From: Akkermansiaceae bacterium
GTDB taxonomy: Bacteria; Verrucomicrobiota; Verrucomicrobiia; Verrucomicrobiales; Akkermansiaceae
Length of the DNA stretch: 59,918 bases
Assembly: GCA_026421245.1 (NCBI GenBank)
Contig: JAPKDJ010000020.1
Coordinates: forward strand, 1-59,918
Direction of reading: 5' to 3'
A program made the position numbers and the translations under genes. Position 1 is the first letter of the stretch; the number at the start of each line of letters is the position of its first letter. Under the pieces are notes generated by a model. The model did no database searches and was not told the DNA's origin. It worked only from the letters and a program-made list of their open reading frames with translations. Positions 43,240 to 52,389 of the stretch are shown here, piece after piece.

Positions 43240-44205
43240 ATGAACTCCAATTTTGGCATGAAACTTTTTTCTGGGACGGCTCATCCCATGTTGGCCGGGC
43301 AGATTGCCTCCAGCCTCGGTGTTGAGCTTGCTGATGTCAATGTGACCGCCTTTCCCGATGGCGAAACGTTCGTGAAGATCAACGAGAACATTCGAGGTGA
43401 AGATGTCTACATCATCCAGCCGACTTGTCCTCCAACCAACCACAATCTCATGGAACTCATGATCATTGTAGATGCGGCAAAACGAGCGAGTGCGGGGAGG
43501 ATCAATGCCGTGATTCCATTTTTTGGATATGCCCGGCAGGACCGGAAAGATCAACCTCGCGTGCCAATTACAGCCAAATTGGTGGCAGATTTGTTATCGG
43601 CGGCTGGTGTTGACCGAGTGGTGACGATGGATCTTCATGCCGCCCAAATTCAGGGATTCTTTAACATCCCCGTGGATCATCTTTATGGTAAGCCCATCAT
43701 TATCCGTGAATTGAGAGAGCGATTCGGAGACGGCTGTTCGGATCTCACCGTGGTCTCTCCCGATGTTGGAGGGGTGAAGATGGCTCGCGCTTATTCCGAT
43801 GCCCTGGGAGCTCAGCTTGCCATCGTGGCGAAGCACCGTATCTCGGCAACGGAGGTGGAGGCGATGCAGGTCATTGGAAATGTCGAAGGGCGTGATGTTG
43901 TTCTTGTTGACGACATGACCGAGACTGCCGGAACTCTCTGTGCGGCCGCTGAAATATTGAAAAAAGGGGGGGCAAACCGCATTTTTGCAGCCGTTTCGCA
44001 TGCGGTCATCGGAGAGTTGGGGCACAAAAGGATCGAGGAATCTGCCATTGAAGAAGTCATCACCACAGATTCCACTCCGGTGGAAGCCCGTGGGAAAGTC
44101 CGCCCGGTGTCTATTGCTCCGATTCTGGGACAGGCTATTCAGAGGATTCACAATGGTGAGTCGGTGACGTCGTTGTTCGATATCAATACCGATGTTGATG
44201 ACTAA
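43240..44205 (+). CDS. prs: ribose-phosphate pyrophosphokinase
   Basis: Makes PRPP from ribose-5-phosphate and ATP, 321 aa, the usual length. The signature DLHAAQIQGFF (metal and ATP) and VVSPDVGGVKMARA are present. The PRPP loop VVLVDDMTETAGTL is complete, and YARQDRKD matches the ATP-binding arginine loop. It starts 11 nt after the polymerase gene, yet its housekeeping role suggests it may also have its own promoter. A good intrinsic terminator follows 54 nt after the stop. Confidence 0.96.
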   Translation: MNSNFGMKLFSGTAHPMLAGQIASSLGVELADVNVTAFPDGETFVKINENIRGEDVYIIQPTCPPTNHNLMELMIIVDAAKRASAGRINAVIPFFGYARQDRKDQPRVPITAKLVADLLSAAGVDRVVTMDLHAAQIQGFFNIPVDHLYGKPIIIRELRERFGDGCSDLTVVSPDVGGVKMARAYSDALGAQLAIVAKHRISATEVEAMQVIGNVEGRDVVLVDDMTETAGTLCAAAEILKKGGANRIFAAVSHAVIGELGHKRIEESAIEEVITTDSTPVEARGKVRPVSIAPILGQAIQRIHNGESVTSLFDINTDVDD

Positions 44206-44259
44206 CGCCAATGGGCCACCTTGTGAATTGACCTGAGTTAGGGTCATGTAAGAAGACAA

Positions 44260-44291
44260 CCTCAGGTTAATCCTGGGGTTTCTTGTTTTAA
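44260..44291 (+). terminator. Rho-independent terminator after prs
   Basis: Stem CCTCAGG / CCTGGGG (7 bp with one G-T pair), loop TTAAT, then a T-rich run TTTCTTGTTTT. It closes the long + strand run before the minus-strand ThuA-domain gene, which ends about 40 nt further on. Confidence 0.75.
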
Positions 44292-44328
44292 GAGGCGCTA
44301 CACGTCGGGTGTGCCGTGAGCGGAATGT

Positions 44329-46794
44329 TCAGAATTTTAAGCGAAAGAATTGGCGGAACTGCTCTGATCCGGCATCGATCCCGACACGTTGGAAACCTGC
44401 CAAGACTCCTTCTTGATCGGGCCATGGCGTGGGAATTGTTTCTGGAGTTGTCCATTGGACGAGGTCGACTGATTGCTCAATCGCAGGGGCCGGGAGCGCT
44501 GGCGAGGAGGGCAGGAGAAACACATAGGAAAGAGTTCCCGATGAGTTGATGAATTTTGGAAAGAAGGTGCGGGCGAATGAAGGATCATTGGGAGGCGATC
44601 CGATCCCAGCTTCGACAAGGTTGGTGATTCCGTCCTGGTCAAGGTCATCGAGCCCACCGAGCTTAACGAGAATCTCATGACCGACCGAAGATGTGATCGA
44701 AAGAGCAAGAGATTGACCAATCGATGATGACGGGTATCCGTCATCATCGCCGGATGGAAGAAGCCCTGCAAATGAGTCGATTTCAACTGAGGATCCGTCG
44801 CGAATTTCAAGAGTGTCACCTTTCGCCAAAATCTTAAACACCGTGCTCTTTTCGGCTCTAAAGAGGCCCCTTACGGGCAGCGAGTTTTCGACTAATTGAG
44901 CGAGAAAGCAAATGCTTCCATCGGAACATAAGGTAAGGGTGGTGCTCTCAAGCGAGTCTCCCATTGTCGCAGTGGGGCTGATGGCTGGTAAAGGATCTCC
45001 CTGACGGACGAGAACCCGGGTGTCCGAAGCGAGTCTCAAGAGGACTTGGTCGTTGTCGGGAGTGACCGAGGCCCCGGTGAGAGTGTTGCTCAAAAAACAA
45101 TCTCCACGCTCGTTCATGATAAACTCTGAGCCTGCCAAGTCGCCAATAAATGCGACTTCGTCGATTTCTTCCCCCTCTTGTAGAATAATATGGGCCTCCA
45201 ATCCAGAAGGCTCAACTCGGACCAAGACAGTATCATTTCCCGGGCCAATCCCTCCGGTCAACGAAACAGCCGCGACAATCTGTCCAGCACTATTGATTTT
45301 AATTTTTCCGATTTCTCCCCAAAAAACCTGAGAGCTGCCCGGGATGGATTTCCCCTGAATGATGGGAAAATCGATTTCATTTCCGTTCCTTCGAACAATT
45401 GCCTGTCCTGCGTCAGATAAGTTTGCAACGAGCGCGATCTGATTGTTCGAATTCATCGATAGCTCTCCTTCGTAGAGATTCGAAAAAACGACTCCCGGAG
45501 GGAGCAAGGGATGGCTGCCGCCTTCTTCAAGGATCACGCCTTCGCCCGATAGGAAAACACCTGAAAGCAGGGTCGGTGGCAGTTCTGACTCTAGGTTGAT
45601 CCGGCAAAGCAACTCACCGGATCTGCTGGCTACGAATCCGTTGCCGATTCCGGTGTTCAGAGAAGCGATCGTGGTTCCAACAGGTGCCCCGGGGATCTGG
45701 CGACCTTCAAGCAGAATTGGGGCGGCGGCGGTTTTCCAAATCCCTTGAACCGTGGCACCGGATTTATTCTTGATGTTCTGTGAGAAGATTTGTGATCCCT
45801 GACCAGTGGGACAGGCGATCATTTCGGGGTTTGGATTGCCATTAAACGTATAGGCTTCTCCATCGATCGTCACAGTGTCGCCCTCAATCACGAGACCTTC
45901 CGGAGCATTGGCGTTGGCGATCCAGTAGCATCTTTTGTCAGGTTCCAGTAATGAGCCACTCCCGACGATTTCTCCGGAAGCCATCATCCCTCCAATTGTG
46001 AAGGTGGAGAAATGCCTCTTGGTAACCCACTGAGTCGCGCGGAGGACGAGGTCTAAAAATTCCGGTTGGATGATTGTATCGTAAGTTGTGGTTGACCCAC
46101 CCGCCGGGACATGGCCGCTGGCGGTGTAGAATACCCGACCAAGTTCCTCATTCCTCACCCAGGTCCAAGGGAATCTGTTTTCGCCATCAACTCTCTCCTG
46201 AAGAATGGTAATATCAGGGTTTAGATTCTTAAGAATGTAAGTTTCGTCAAAAGAGTCCAGTGGCGGAAGATTCTTTGTCAGCAGATGGTCTGGCCTGATC
46301 GTTTGGGGGCTAAATCTTCCGATGGTGTGCCTTTGGAATCTTCCGCCCAAGAGGTCGCTGAATCGAGAGTCGTTTCGAAATGCGGCGCTGGCGACATGTA
46401 AGCCAACCAACGCCCCTCCGCCACGCACATAGTCTCGAATGACTGGAACCAAGGGCTGGTTGAAGGAGGAGTCACCGGAGCTGATTAGATTCCCATACAT
46501 CATTAGGGCATCGTAGCCGGAGAGATTGGCTGCTGTGAGATCGCCGAGATTGTTGGTGAAGGACAAGGAGAGACTCCGGGCCAGAAAAGCCGGTGAAAGG
46601 TGATCGAAAACCGATTCCGGCCTATGGTGGGGGTTTTCCTGAAATCCCAGAAACAGGATTTTGGTGGGATGAGCTGTTCCAGAGGGATCGACCACGGCGA
46701 TCACTTCATGATCCACAGGGGTTGCATGGCTCATTCCGGCAATGAAAACGGTCAATAGCCAGGCCCCGAATCGGGCATTTGAAACTCTCTGCAT
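44329..46794 (-). CDS. secreted ThuA-domain protein with tandem NxxGxxxF-type repeats
   Basis: 821 aa with signal peptide (FGAWLLTVFIAGMSHA). The N-terminal ThuA-like domain (about 45-255) has TKILFLGFQENPHHRPESVF and GGGALVGLHVASAAFRNDSR, a glutamine-amidotransferase-like fold. ThuA proteins in this phylum often act in sugar catabolism, but this one is secreted. Residues about 350-740 contain several degenerate repeats such as MNSNNQIALVANL, INSAGQIVAAVSL and MNERGDCFLSNTL, the NxxGxxxF choice-of-anchor type. The C-terminus ends FRQFFRLKF. Role unknown; a surface-exposed glycan-related function is inferred. Confidence 0.75.
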   Translation of the reverse strand: MQRVSNARFGAWLLTVFIAGMSHATPVDHEVIAVVDPSGTAHPTKILFLGFQENPHHRPESVFDHLSPAFLARSLSLSFTNNLGDLTAANLSGYDALMMYGNLISSGDSSFNQPLVPVIRDYVRGGGALVGLHVASAAFRNDSRFSDLLGGRFQRHTIGRFSPQTIRPDHLLTKNLPPLDSFDETYILKNLNPDITILQERVDGENRFPWTWVRNEELGRVFYTASGHVPAGGSTTTYDTIIQPEFLDLVLRATQWVTKRHFSTFTIGGMMASGEIVGSGSLLEPDKRCYWIANANAPEGLVIEGDTVTIDGEAYTFNGNPNPEMIACPTGQGSQIFSQNIKNKSGATVQGIWKTAAAPILLEGRQIPGAPVGTTIASLNTGIGNGFVASRSGELLCRINLESELPPTLLSGVFLSGEGVILEEGGSHPLLPPGVVFSNLYEGELSMNSNNQIALVANLSDAGQAIVRRNGNEIDFPIIQGKSIPGSSQVFWGEIGKIKINSAGQIVAAVSLTGGIGPGNDTVLVRVEPSGLEAHIILQEGEEIDEVAFIGDLAGSEFIMNERGDCFLSNTLTGASVTPDNDQVLLRLASDTRVLVRQGDPLPAISPTATMGDSLESTTLTLCSDGSICFLAQLVENSLPVRGLFRAEKSTVFKILAKGDTLEIRDGSSVEIDSFAGLLPSGDDDGYPSSSIGQSLALSITSSVGHEILVKLGGLDDLDQDGITNLVEAGIGSPPNDPSFARTFFPKFINSSGTLSYVFLLPSSPALPAPAIEQSVDLVQWTTPETIPTPWPDQEGVLAGFQRVGIDAGSEQFRQFFRLKF

Positions 46795-46882
46795 TGTTGA
46801 GATTAGGGAGATCCCTTTTTCCGTGCAAACTCAAACCCCCTTCCTTCCAGAAAGAAAAGGTGCTTCCGTCAAAAAACAGGCA

Positions 46883-46910
46883 TTGACTAAAGCCCTTTTA
46901 GCAGTCTACT
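46883..46910 (+). promoter_or_regulatory. probable sigma-70-type promoter of the rplY gene
   Basis: TTGACT (46883-46888), a 16-nt spacer, and TCTACT (46905-46910), 50 nt before the rplY ATG. The -35 matches 5 of 6 of TTGACA; the -10 is weaker. The leader that follows is GC-rich. Confidence 0.5.
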
Positions 46911-46959
46911 CACCCGCCCCGCGTGACACCCTCTGCGGGAAGATCAACCGACTACTACG

Positions 46960-47625
46960 ATGGCGAAGACCCAAACTCTCCAGGCTGAAACCCGTAAGCG
47001 CACCGGATCCGGTGTGCTGAAGCAAATGCGCCGTGAAGGCTACCTTCCCTCCGTTGTTTACGGTAGGGGCTCCGAAAACGTCAACATCAAGGTCAGCACC
47101 AAGACCCTCACCGACATGCTCGCACACAGCGCGTCGGAGAGTATCCTGGTTGATCTCGAGATCGATGGCGGCTCTGCACAGGCTGCGTTCCTTCAGTCCA
47201 CCCAGCACAACGCTCTCAGCGGAGCTTTGGTTCACGCCGATTTCCTCGCTGTGACCAAGGGCATGAAGATCAGTGCTTCCATTCCGATCGAGCTCCATGG
47301 TGAGCCGGTGGGTGTGAAATCCGGTGGAATTACCGAGCAGCTGATTCGTGATCTTGAAATCACTTGTTCCCCCAAGGATCTCCCCGAGAGGATCGATGCC
47401 AATATCGAGCATCTTGGAGTTGGCGATTCCATCACCATTGGAGATCTTGATCTTCCGGATGGAGTGGAACCAGGCCCCGCAGCGGAGGTGCTCGTGGCGA
47501 TCGTCAATGAATCCCGCGTTACCCAGTCTGACGAAGAAGAAGGAGAAGGAGAAGGTGCCGAAGGCGAAGGTGCCGAAGGCGAGGGAGAAGGTGCTGCTTC
47601 TGCCGACGCAGCGGCTTCCGAGTAA
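46960..47625 (+). CDS. rplY: 50S ribosomal protein L25 (Ctc form)
   Basis: 5S-rRNA-binding ribosomal protein of the long TL5/Ctc type, 221 aa. The N-terminal L25 beta-barrel has ETRKRTGSGVLKQMRREGYLPSVVYG. The C-terminal domain has PIELHGEPVGVKSGGITEQL and ITCSPKDLPERIDANI. It ends in a long acidic tail of E-G-A repeats with imperfect DNA repeats behind it (GEGEGAEGEGAEGEGEG). It precedes pth, a linkage seen in many bacteria. Confidence 0.95.
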   Translation: MAKTQTLQAETRKRTGSGVLKQMRREGYLPSVVYGRGSENVNIKVSTKTLTDMLAHSASESILVDLEIDGGSAQAAFLQSTQHNALSGALVHADFLAVTKGMKISASIPIELHGEPVGVKSGGITEQLIRDLEITCSPKDLPERIDANIEHLGVGDSITIGDLDLPDGVEPGPAAEVLVAIVNESRVTQSDEEEGEGEGAEGEGAEGEGEGAASADAAASE

Positions 47626-47650
47626 ATTTGTCCTTCGACTCAATTTCAAA

Positions 47651-47687
47651 GCGCCCGTTGCCTTGTGCTTCGGGTGTTTTTCTTTTC
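47651..47687 (+). terminator. possible weak intrinsic terminator between rplY and pth
   Basis: Stem GCGCCCG / CGGGTGT (7 bp with two G-T pairs), 13-nt loop, then a T-rich run. The long loop and wobble pairs make it weak, so partial readthrough into pth is likely. Confidence 0.45.
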
Positions 47688-47717
47688 TCCAACCGCTGCC
47701 TCCTCTAGGTTGATTAC

Positions 47718-48368
47718 GTGAGTTTGAAATGCATCGTTGGTCTCGGTAATCCCGGTGACAAATATCTTCACACCCGCCACAATATTGGCTTCCGGGTGCT
47801 CGACGTCCTCGCGGAAAGGGCTGGTCGGGAATTTCAGCTCGAAACGAAGTGGGAATCCCGAACCTGCAAGATGGACGATGTCTTGCTGGTTCAGCCACTC
47901 ACTTATATGAACGAAAGTGGGAGGGCCATTGGTTCCTTGGCGAGATTCTTCCGATGGGAGCCGGAACAGATCCTGGTGGTGTTTGACGATATTTCCCTTC
48001 CGTTGGGACATCTTCGATTCCGTATGAATGGGGGACATGGAGGTCACAATGGTGTTCGTTCGCTCCTCTCCCATTTGCCGACCGACCGATTTCCCCGACT
48101 TAAATTAGGGATTAATGGAGCGGATGGAGAAAAGCTTGTGGGGCACGTTTTGGGAAGCTTTGCAGGAGATGAACGAGAACTCGTAGAAAACACGCTTGCA
48201 AGAGCCGCCGATGCTGTTCAGCTTACGGTTTCTAGCGGTCTTGAAAAAGCCGCAAACGAGTTCAACACCCGAACTCCGAAGAAACCGAAAAAACAAACGG
48301 AACCAGATGAATCGCAAGTACGAGGGCATGATTGTCCTGAACACCCAGGGAACGGAGAGCAGCATTGA
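47718..48368 (+). CDS. pth: peptidyl-tRNA hydrolase
   Basis: Recycles peptidyl-tRNA released from stalled ribosomes, 216 aa, GTG start. Key residues are visible: N11 and H21 in IVGLGNPGDKY and TRHNIGF, N65 in PLTYMNESG, D90/D91 in VVFDDISLPLG, and N111 in GGHGGHNGVRS. The core ends near residue 185, and a basic tail (NTRTPKKPKKQTEPDESQ) then runs on inside the rpsF gene. The overlap with rpsF is 62 nt, unusually long for two essential genes. Confidence 0.94.
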   Translation: MSLKCIVGLGNPGDKYLHTRHNIGFRVLDVLAERAGREFQLETKWESRTCKMDDVLLVQPLTYMNESGRAIGSLARFFRWEPEQILVVFDDISLPLGHLRFRMNGGHGGHNGVRSLLSHLPTDRFPRLKLGINGADGEKLVGHVLGSFAGDERELVENTLARAADAVQLTVSSGLEKAANEFNTRTPKKPKKQTEPDESQVRGHDCPEHPGNGEQH

Positions 48369-48594
48369 CGACCTCGTCAGCACCGTCTCCAAAGAGCTCG
48401 AAGAAGAAGGCGCCAAGCTTGATGAAATCAAGCAGCTCGGTCGCAAGAAATTCGCCTACAATGCCCGCAAGCTCGATGGCGGACATTACGTGAATTACGT
48501 TTTCGAAGCCGAGGCTGACGTGGTCGAAAAAATTCAGGCCCGTCTCAAACTCAACAACTCGGTGCATCTGCAGCACTTTCAGCGTCTTTCCTAA
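48307..48594 (+). CDS. rpsF: 30S ribosomal protein S6
   Basis: Small-subunit ribosomal protein, 95 aa, with MNRKYEGMIVLNTQG at the start, LGRKKFAYNARKLDGGHYVNY in the middle and HLQHFQRLS at the end. The start at 48307 is fixed by the conserved RKYE N-terminus and lies within the last 62 nt of pth. ssb follows at 26 nt. The usual downstream rpsR and rplI are not in this operon. Confidence 0.95.
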   Translation: MNRKYEGMIVLNTQGTESSIDDLVSTVSKELEEEGAKLDEIKQLGRKKFAYNARKLDGGHYVNYVFEAEADVVEKIQARLKLNNSVHLQHFQRLS

Positions 48595-48620
48595 ATTTTT
48601 AATCTCGACCTCTTTTTGCG

Positions 48621-49124
48621 ATGGCCAACGTCAACAAAGTCATGCTCCTCGGGAATATCACCCGGGATCTTGAAGTCCGCTATACTCCCAAGGGAACGGC
48701 AGTTTGTGATCTGGGGATGGCAGTGAACCGGGTTCGAACCGGTGACAATGGAGAGAAGATTGAGGAAGTCACCTTCGTCGACGTGACCCTCTGGGGCCGT
48801 CAGGCCGAACTTGCCGGGCAATACCTTGCCAAGGGACGCTCTGTTTTCATTGAGGGGCGTCTTCAGCTCGACCAGTGGGATGACAAGCAGACCGGTCAAA
48901 AACGTCAACGTCTACGGGTTGTCGGAGAGAACATGCAGTTCATCGGCGGACAAGGCGGTGGAGGAAGTCAGGGCGGTGGCGGGAACGCCCCCCAGCAGCA
49001 AGAGTCGGGTCCTCCGCAGCAAGAGTCGGGTCCTCCGCAGCAAGAGCAGGCACCACCTCCCTCAAATCAGGGTGGAGCTGCCGCTCCCGATAGCTTTGAC
49101 AACGACGACGACATTCCATTTTAG
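48621..49124 (+). CDS. ssb: single-stranded DNA-binding protein
   Basis: Homotetrameric replication/repair protein, 167 aa. The OB-fold starts MANVNKVMLLGNITRDLEVRY and has FVDVTLWGRQAELAGQYLAKG and GRLQLDQWDDKQTGQ. A Gly/Gln/Pro-rich linker (about 115-155) carries a repeated QQESGPP. The C-terminal tip DDDIPF is the conserved protein-interaction tail. It follows rpsF, as in many rpsF-ssb operons. Confidence 0.95.
   Translation: MANVNKVMLLGNITRDLEVRYTPKGTAVCDLGMAVNRVRTGDNGEKIEEVTFVDVTLWGRQAELAGQYLAKGRSVFIEGRLQLDQWDDKQTGQKRQRLRVVGENMQFIGGQGGGGSQGGGGNAPQQQESGPPQQESGPPQQEQAPPPSNQGGAAAPDSFDNDDDIPF
48996..49046 (+). repeat. 21-bp tandem repeat in the ssb linker
   Basis: Two exact 21-nt units (48996-49016 and 49017-49037) and a 9-nt partial third. 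Each full unit encodes QQESGPP. The frame is kept, so copy-number change would only alter linker length. Confidence 0.8.
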
Positions 49125-49168
49125 AAAGTGAATGCGGCTTTCGGCCCGTCCGGAATCATTTCTACAGG

Positions 49169-49196
49169 AGCCACCCAAAATGGGGGGCTTTTTTTT
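49169..49196 (+). terminator. strong Rho-independent terminator after ssb
   Basis: Stem AGCCACCC / GGGGGGCT (8 positions with one A-G mismatch), loop AAAAT, then eight T residues. It ends the rpsF-ssb unit and touches the stop codon of the convergent sulfatase gene. No comparable T-run exists for the minus strand. Confidence 0.85.
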
Positions 49197-50529
49197 ATTC
49201 GGGTTTCTGCCATGGGACGGCGCCGCCCCGTTGAATGTGGGCGCGCATACCGACGGCCAACTCGCGGAATTTTTGAGCCTGATCTTTGGAAAGGTCCCTT
49301 TCTTCCAGGGGGTCATCGTCCAGATTGAATAACTCCCAAGGCATCATGGGTGAATTTTTCACGAGCTTCCAGGGACCTCGTTTCATGGCCCATGAGACTT
49401 CGCCCATGTAGCGAAGGTTCCCTTCACGGCGGGTGAAGAAAAGATCCCGTTCTTCGGTGACCTGGATTCCGCTTTTCAGCAAAGAAAGAAACGACCGCCC
49501 ATCCAGACCTGATGGCGGTTGCCCTCCCCCTGCTTCGAGCGCGGTTGGAAAGAGGTCCATTGTCAAGGCGGTGAAGCCTGTCGTTCCCGGCTTAATGATT
49601 CCGGGCCAAACCGCGCAGGCTGGAACCTTAAGGCCGCCTTCATACATGTCTTGTTTGCCGCCCCGGAGTTTTCCGCAGTTTCCTCCCACATTGAGTTGCC
49701 CGCCGTTGTCCGAGACAAAGACAATCAGGGTGTTTTCCCATTGTCCGTTCTTTTTGAGAGCGGCGATGACTTTTCCAATGCCGTCATCCATATGCTCGAT
49801 GAGGGCGACTAATTTGGCCCGCTTCACGGTGATGCCTTCTTCGCGCGCCATGACCTTCTCCAGCCAGTCTTTTGGCGGCTGAATGGGCGTGTGTGGGGCA
49901 TTGTAGGCAAGGTAGAGGAAGAAGGGGGATGGCGAATCCCTCGTGGCCAGAGCGTCGAGGTGGTTGACGGTCCAGGTGGTGAAAATGTCGGTGGCGTGAC
50001 CCACGGGATTTACCTTTCCTTTGTTCAAGCGCATGTAGTGCTGATTGTGCCGGCGGTGATGGTAATAGTCGTCCATCATGTCACCGAGAAACCCGTGGAA
50101 GTGATCAAAGCCCCGCGTGTTTGGGTGGGCCTCGTCATCGAGCCCAAGATGCCACTTCCCGATCGCGGCGGTTGAGTAGCCCTGCTTTTTTAATGCCTGC
50201 GGGAGTAAGGTGGCTCCGGGTGAGAGGTATCCCCAGCTATCTTCCGGTTTGGTCCGGATGACGCCGGGCACCCCTACCAATTCCTGATAGCGGCCTGAGA
50301 GCAACGCTGCTCGGGTAGGAGAGCACACCGGGCAGTTGGCGTAGAATTCCGTAAAGCGAAGCCCGCTTGCCATGAGGGCATCAAGATGAGGGCTCTGGAG
50401 GTCCGTGGCCCCGTAGCAGGAAAGGTCACCGTAACCCAGGTCATCGGCGACAATGACGAGGATATTGGGCTTTTCGGCGGCCCAAGTGGTCCGGGTCACG
50501 AAGAAGAGGAAAAACAAAAGTAAGCGCAT
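49195..50529 (-). CDS. secreted arylsulfatase (formylglycine-dependent)
   Basis: 444 aa from the ATG at 50529; an upstream in-frame ATG at 50577 would put 16 residues before the signal peptide. Signal MRLLLFFLFFVTRTTWA. Metal site NILVIVADDLGYGDLSCYG. The formylglycine motif is C69-S-P-T-R in CPVCSPTRAALLSGRY. AIGKWHLG and FVSDNGGQLNVGGNCGKLRG complete the active-site set. It ends against the ssb terminator. A short intergenic region separates it from a divergent hydrolase gene. Confidence 0.93.
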   Translation of the reverse strand: MRLLLFFLFFVTRTTWAAEKPNILVIVADDLGYGDLSCYGATDLQSPHLDALMASGLRFTEFYANCPVCSPTRAALLSGRYQELVGVPGVIRTKPEDSWGYLSPGATLLPQALKKQGYSTAAIGKWHLGLDDEAHPNTRGFDHFHGFLGDMMDDYYHHRRHNQHYMRLNKGKVNPVGHATDIFTTWTVNHLDALATRDSPSPFFLYLAYNAPHTPIQPPKDWLEKVMAREEGITVKRAKLVALIEHMDDGIGKVIAALKKNGQWENTLIVFVSDNGGQLNVGGNCGKLRGGKQDMYEGGLKVPACAVWPGIIKPGTTGFTALTMDLFPTALEAGGGQPPSGLDGRSFLSLLKSGIQVTEERDLFFTRREGNLRYMGEVSWAMKRGPWKLVKNSPMMPWELFNLDDDPLEERDLSKDQAQKFRELAVGMRAHIQRGGAVPWQKPE

Positions 50530-50625
50530 CGCCCCAATGAGTAGATTCAGAGAGGTAAGAACCCAAGCTAAAGTCATGCAATTTTCTTCTCTTATGGTCT
50601 TTTTGATCGAGATCTGTTAGCAAGG

Positions 50626-51777
50626 ATGTTCATGAAACGATCAATCGCGGTGGCAATCTTCTCGGCGACTTCAATTTTTACTGTCCATGCAGACGAGCCA
50701 AGCTTGCGGGTCGGGCATGCCCAGACTCCCGGTGAGGCGAAGGCGGAGCTGGAGGGTTTGAAGGAGAGTTATCCGAATTTGACGGACTGGAAAAAGCGGA
50801 AGAAGAAGTTGGTGGCGGGAATTTTGGAAGGAGCTCAGCTGACGATTTTACCGGAAATGACGCCCTTGAAGCCGCGGATTTCAAACAAGCGAACTCATAA
50901 GGGCTATACTGCTGAGAGTGTGGCCTTTGAGAGTTCTCCGGGATTCTTTGTGACGGGGACTTTGTATGAACCGACGGAGGAGTTCGAATCGTATGCGGGA
51001 ATCCTTTGCCCGCATGGCCACGGGGGGAGGTTCAAGGGGAGTCGGCAGGCGCGCTGTGCCGCTCTGGCCCGGATGGGGGCGAAGGTGTTCCTTTATGACA
51101 TGGTGGGTTACGGGGATTGGGAAGAAGCGGGTTGGGATCATCGCAAGACTCCCGAGGTGCTGCGGCTGCAAACCTGGAATAGCATGCGGGCGTTGGATTT
51201 CGTGCTGTCGCTGCCGAAGGTGGATGCGAAGCGGATTGGGATGACCGGTTGTTCGGGCGGAGGAACGCAGACCTTTATTCTAACGGCGATCGATGAGCGG
51301 ATCGCAGTGAGTGTGCCGGTTTGTCAGGTTTCGGCTCATTTTTTTGGAGGGTGTGTCTGTGAGAGCGGGATGCCAATCCATCACGGCGAAGATTTTAAAA
51401 CGAACAATGTCGAGGTTGCGGCACTGGCTGCTCCCAGACCCCAACTGCTCGTTTCAAATGGTTCTGATTGGACGGTGAATACGCCGAAGGTGGAGTATCC
51501 GCATGTGCAATACGTTTACGGATTATACGGTGCGAAGGAGCGAGTCGGGAATGCACATTTTCCAAAAGAGAAGCACGATTATGGCGAGTCCAAACGGATG
51601 GCGGTGTATCCGTTTCTGGCGAAGCATCTGAAGCTTGATCTCTCGGAGATTCAGAATGCCGGGGGAGAGATTGATGAGTCCTTTGTGACGGAGGAAACAC
51701 GGGAGGCGATGTTGGTCTTTGGGAAAGGGAATCCTTATCCGAAGGAGGCGGTGAAGCCGAATTCGCAATTGCCTTGA
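50626..51777 (+). CDS. secreted alpha/beta hydrolase (esterase-like)
   Basis: 383 aa; ATG at 50626 or 50632. The signal peptide ends IFTVHA. Alpha/beta-hydrolase elements: [14 protein letters not shown] (oxyanion side), nucleophile Ser in [12 protein letters not shown], an acid candidate in [10 protein letters not shown], and histidine in [11 protein letters not shown]. Similar secreted proteins act as acetyl- or glucuronoyl-esterases or dienelactone-type hydrolases, so removal of ester decorations from glycans is plausible. It is divergent from the arylsulfatase, which may serve the same substrate. Confidence 0.82.
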   Translation: MFMKRSIAVAIFSATSIFTVHADEPSLRVGHAQTPGEAKAELEGLKESYPNLTDWKKRKKKLVAGILEGAQLTILPEMTPLKPRISNKRTHKGYTAESVAFESSPGFFVTGTLYEPTEEFESYAGILCPHGHGGRFKGSRQARCAALARMGAKVFLYDMVGYGDWEEAGWDHRKTPEVLRLQTWNSMRALDFVLSLPKVDAKRIGMTGCSGGGTQTFILTAIDERIAVSVPVCQVSAHFFGGCVCESGMPIHHGEDFKTNNVEVAALAAPRPQLLVSNGSDWTVNTPKVEYPHVQYVYGLYGAKERVGNAHFPKEKHDYGESKRMAVYPFLAKHLKLDLSEIQNAGGEIDESFVTEETREAMLVFGKGNPYPKEAVKPNSQLP

Positions 51778-51807
51778 TTGCGACTCTCTGGAGAGCGTTG
51801 GGCCTCT

Positions 51808-52380
51808 TTAGAAAAGCTCCTCCTGAATAGGGCTCGGAGGATTTTTGAGGAGGGGATTGGCGGTTTTTTCAGTGGTGAGGAGATTGGGCGCGGGAGCGAA
51901 GGATTCCAGTCCTTCGAGGAGATAGGCTTGTTGCTCGTCCGCTGTGAGGATGGCCGGCATGCGGTGATGGATGGGGGAGACGAGGGAATTCGCCTCAGTG
52001 GTGAGCATGGAGAAGCAACGACCTTGTTCGGGTGAGTCTTCCCAAATTCCGGCCATCCAGAGCCATTCGTTCAAAGGGCTGCGGAAGAGATGGGTCTGCT
52101 TTTGGCCTTTTGGGCCGCTCCATTCGTAATAGGAGGCGACCGGGATGAGGCAGCGTCGTTTTTCGATGGCCTCATGCCACATGGAGCTGTCGAGGTTGTC
52201 GCTGCGGGTGTTGTTGACGACTCCCAAGCCCTTGCGTTGGAACCCCCAGCGCATGGTCGCGATCTCGCCAGAGGGGATGACGACGGAGGCTTGGTCGGTG
52301 CGGCGGATGAGGACTGAATCTTCGGGAGCCGGAAGTCTTACTTTATCCGGTTTTTTAGCTGTGTTGAAGGCGTTGCACAT
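51808..52380 (-). CDS. SOS response-associated peptidase (SRAP/YedK/HMCES family)
   Basis: Protein that crosslinks to abasic sites in single-stranded DNA, 190 aa. C2 directly after the initiator Met is the crosslinking residue. N56/N57 in VVNNTRSDN, E86 in SYYEWSG, and H138/H139 in PIHHRMPAIL make up the rest of the active site. All key residues are present, so it should be active. It runs divergently from the upstream lipoprotein side and has no operon partner of known repair function here. Confidence 0.94.
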   Translation of the reverse strand: MCNAFNTAKKPDKVRLPAPEDSVLIRRTDQASVVIPSGEIATMRWGFQRKGLGVVNNTRSDNLDSSMWHEAIEKRRCLIPVASYYEWSGPKGQKQTHLFRSPLNEWLWMAGIWEDSPEQGRCFSMLTTEANSLVSPIHHRMPAILTADEQQAYLLEGLESFAPAPNLLTTEKTANPLLKNPPSPIQEELF

Positions 52381-52389
52381 TTCTTGAGA

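Noticed and set aside
51778-51807. CTCTC/GAGAG dyad between the hydrolase and SRAP genes as a terminator
   Set aside because: The stem is only five pairs and no T-run follows on either strand.
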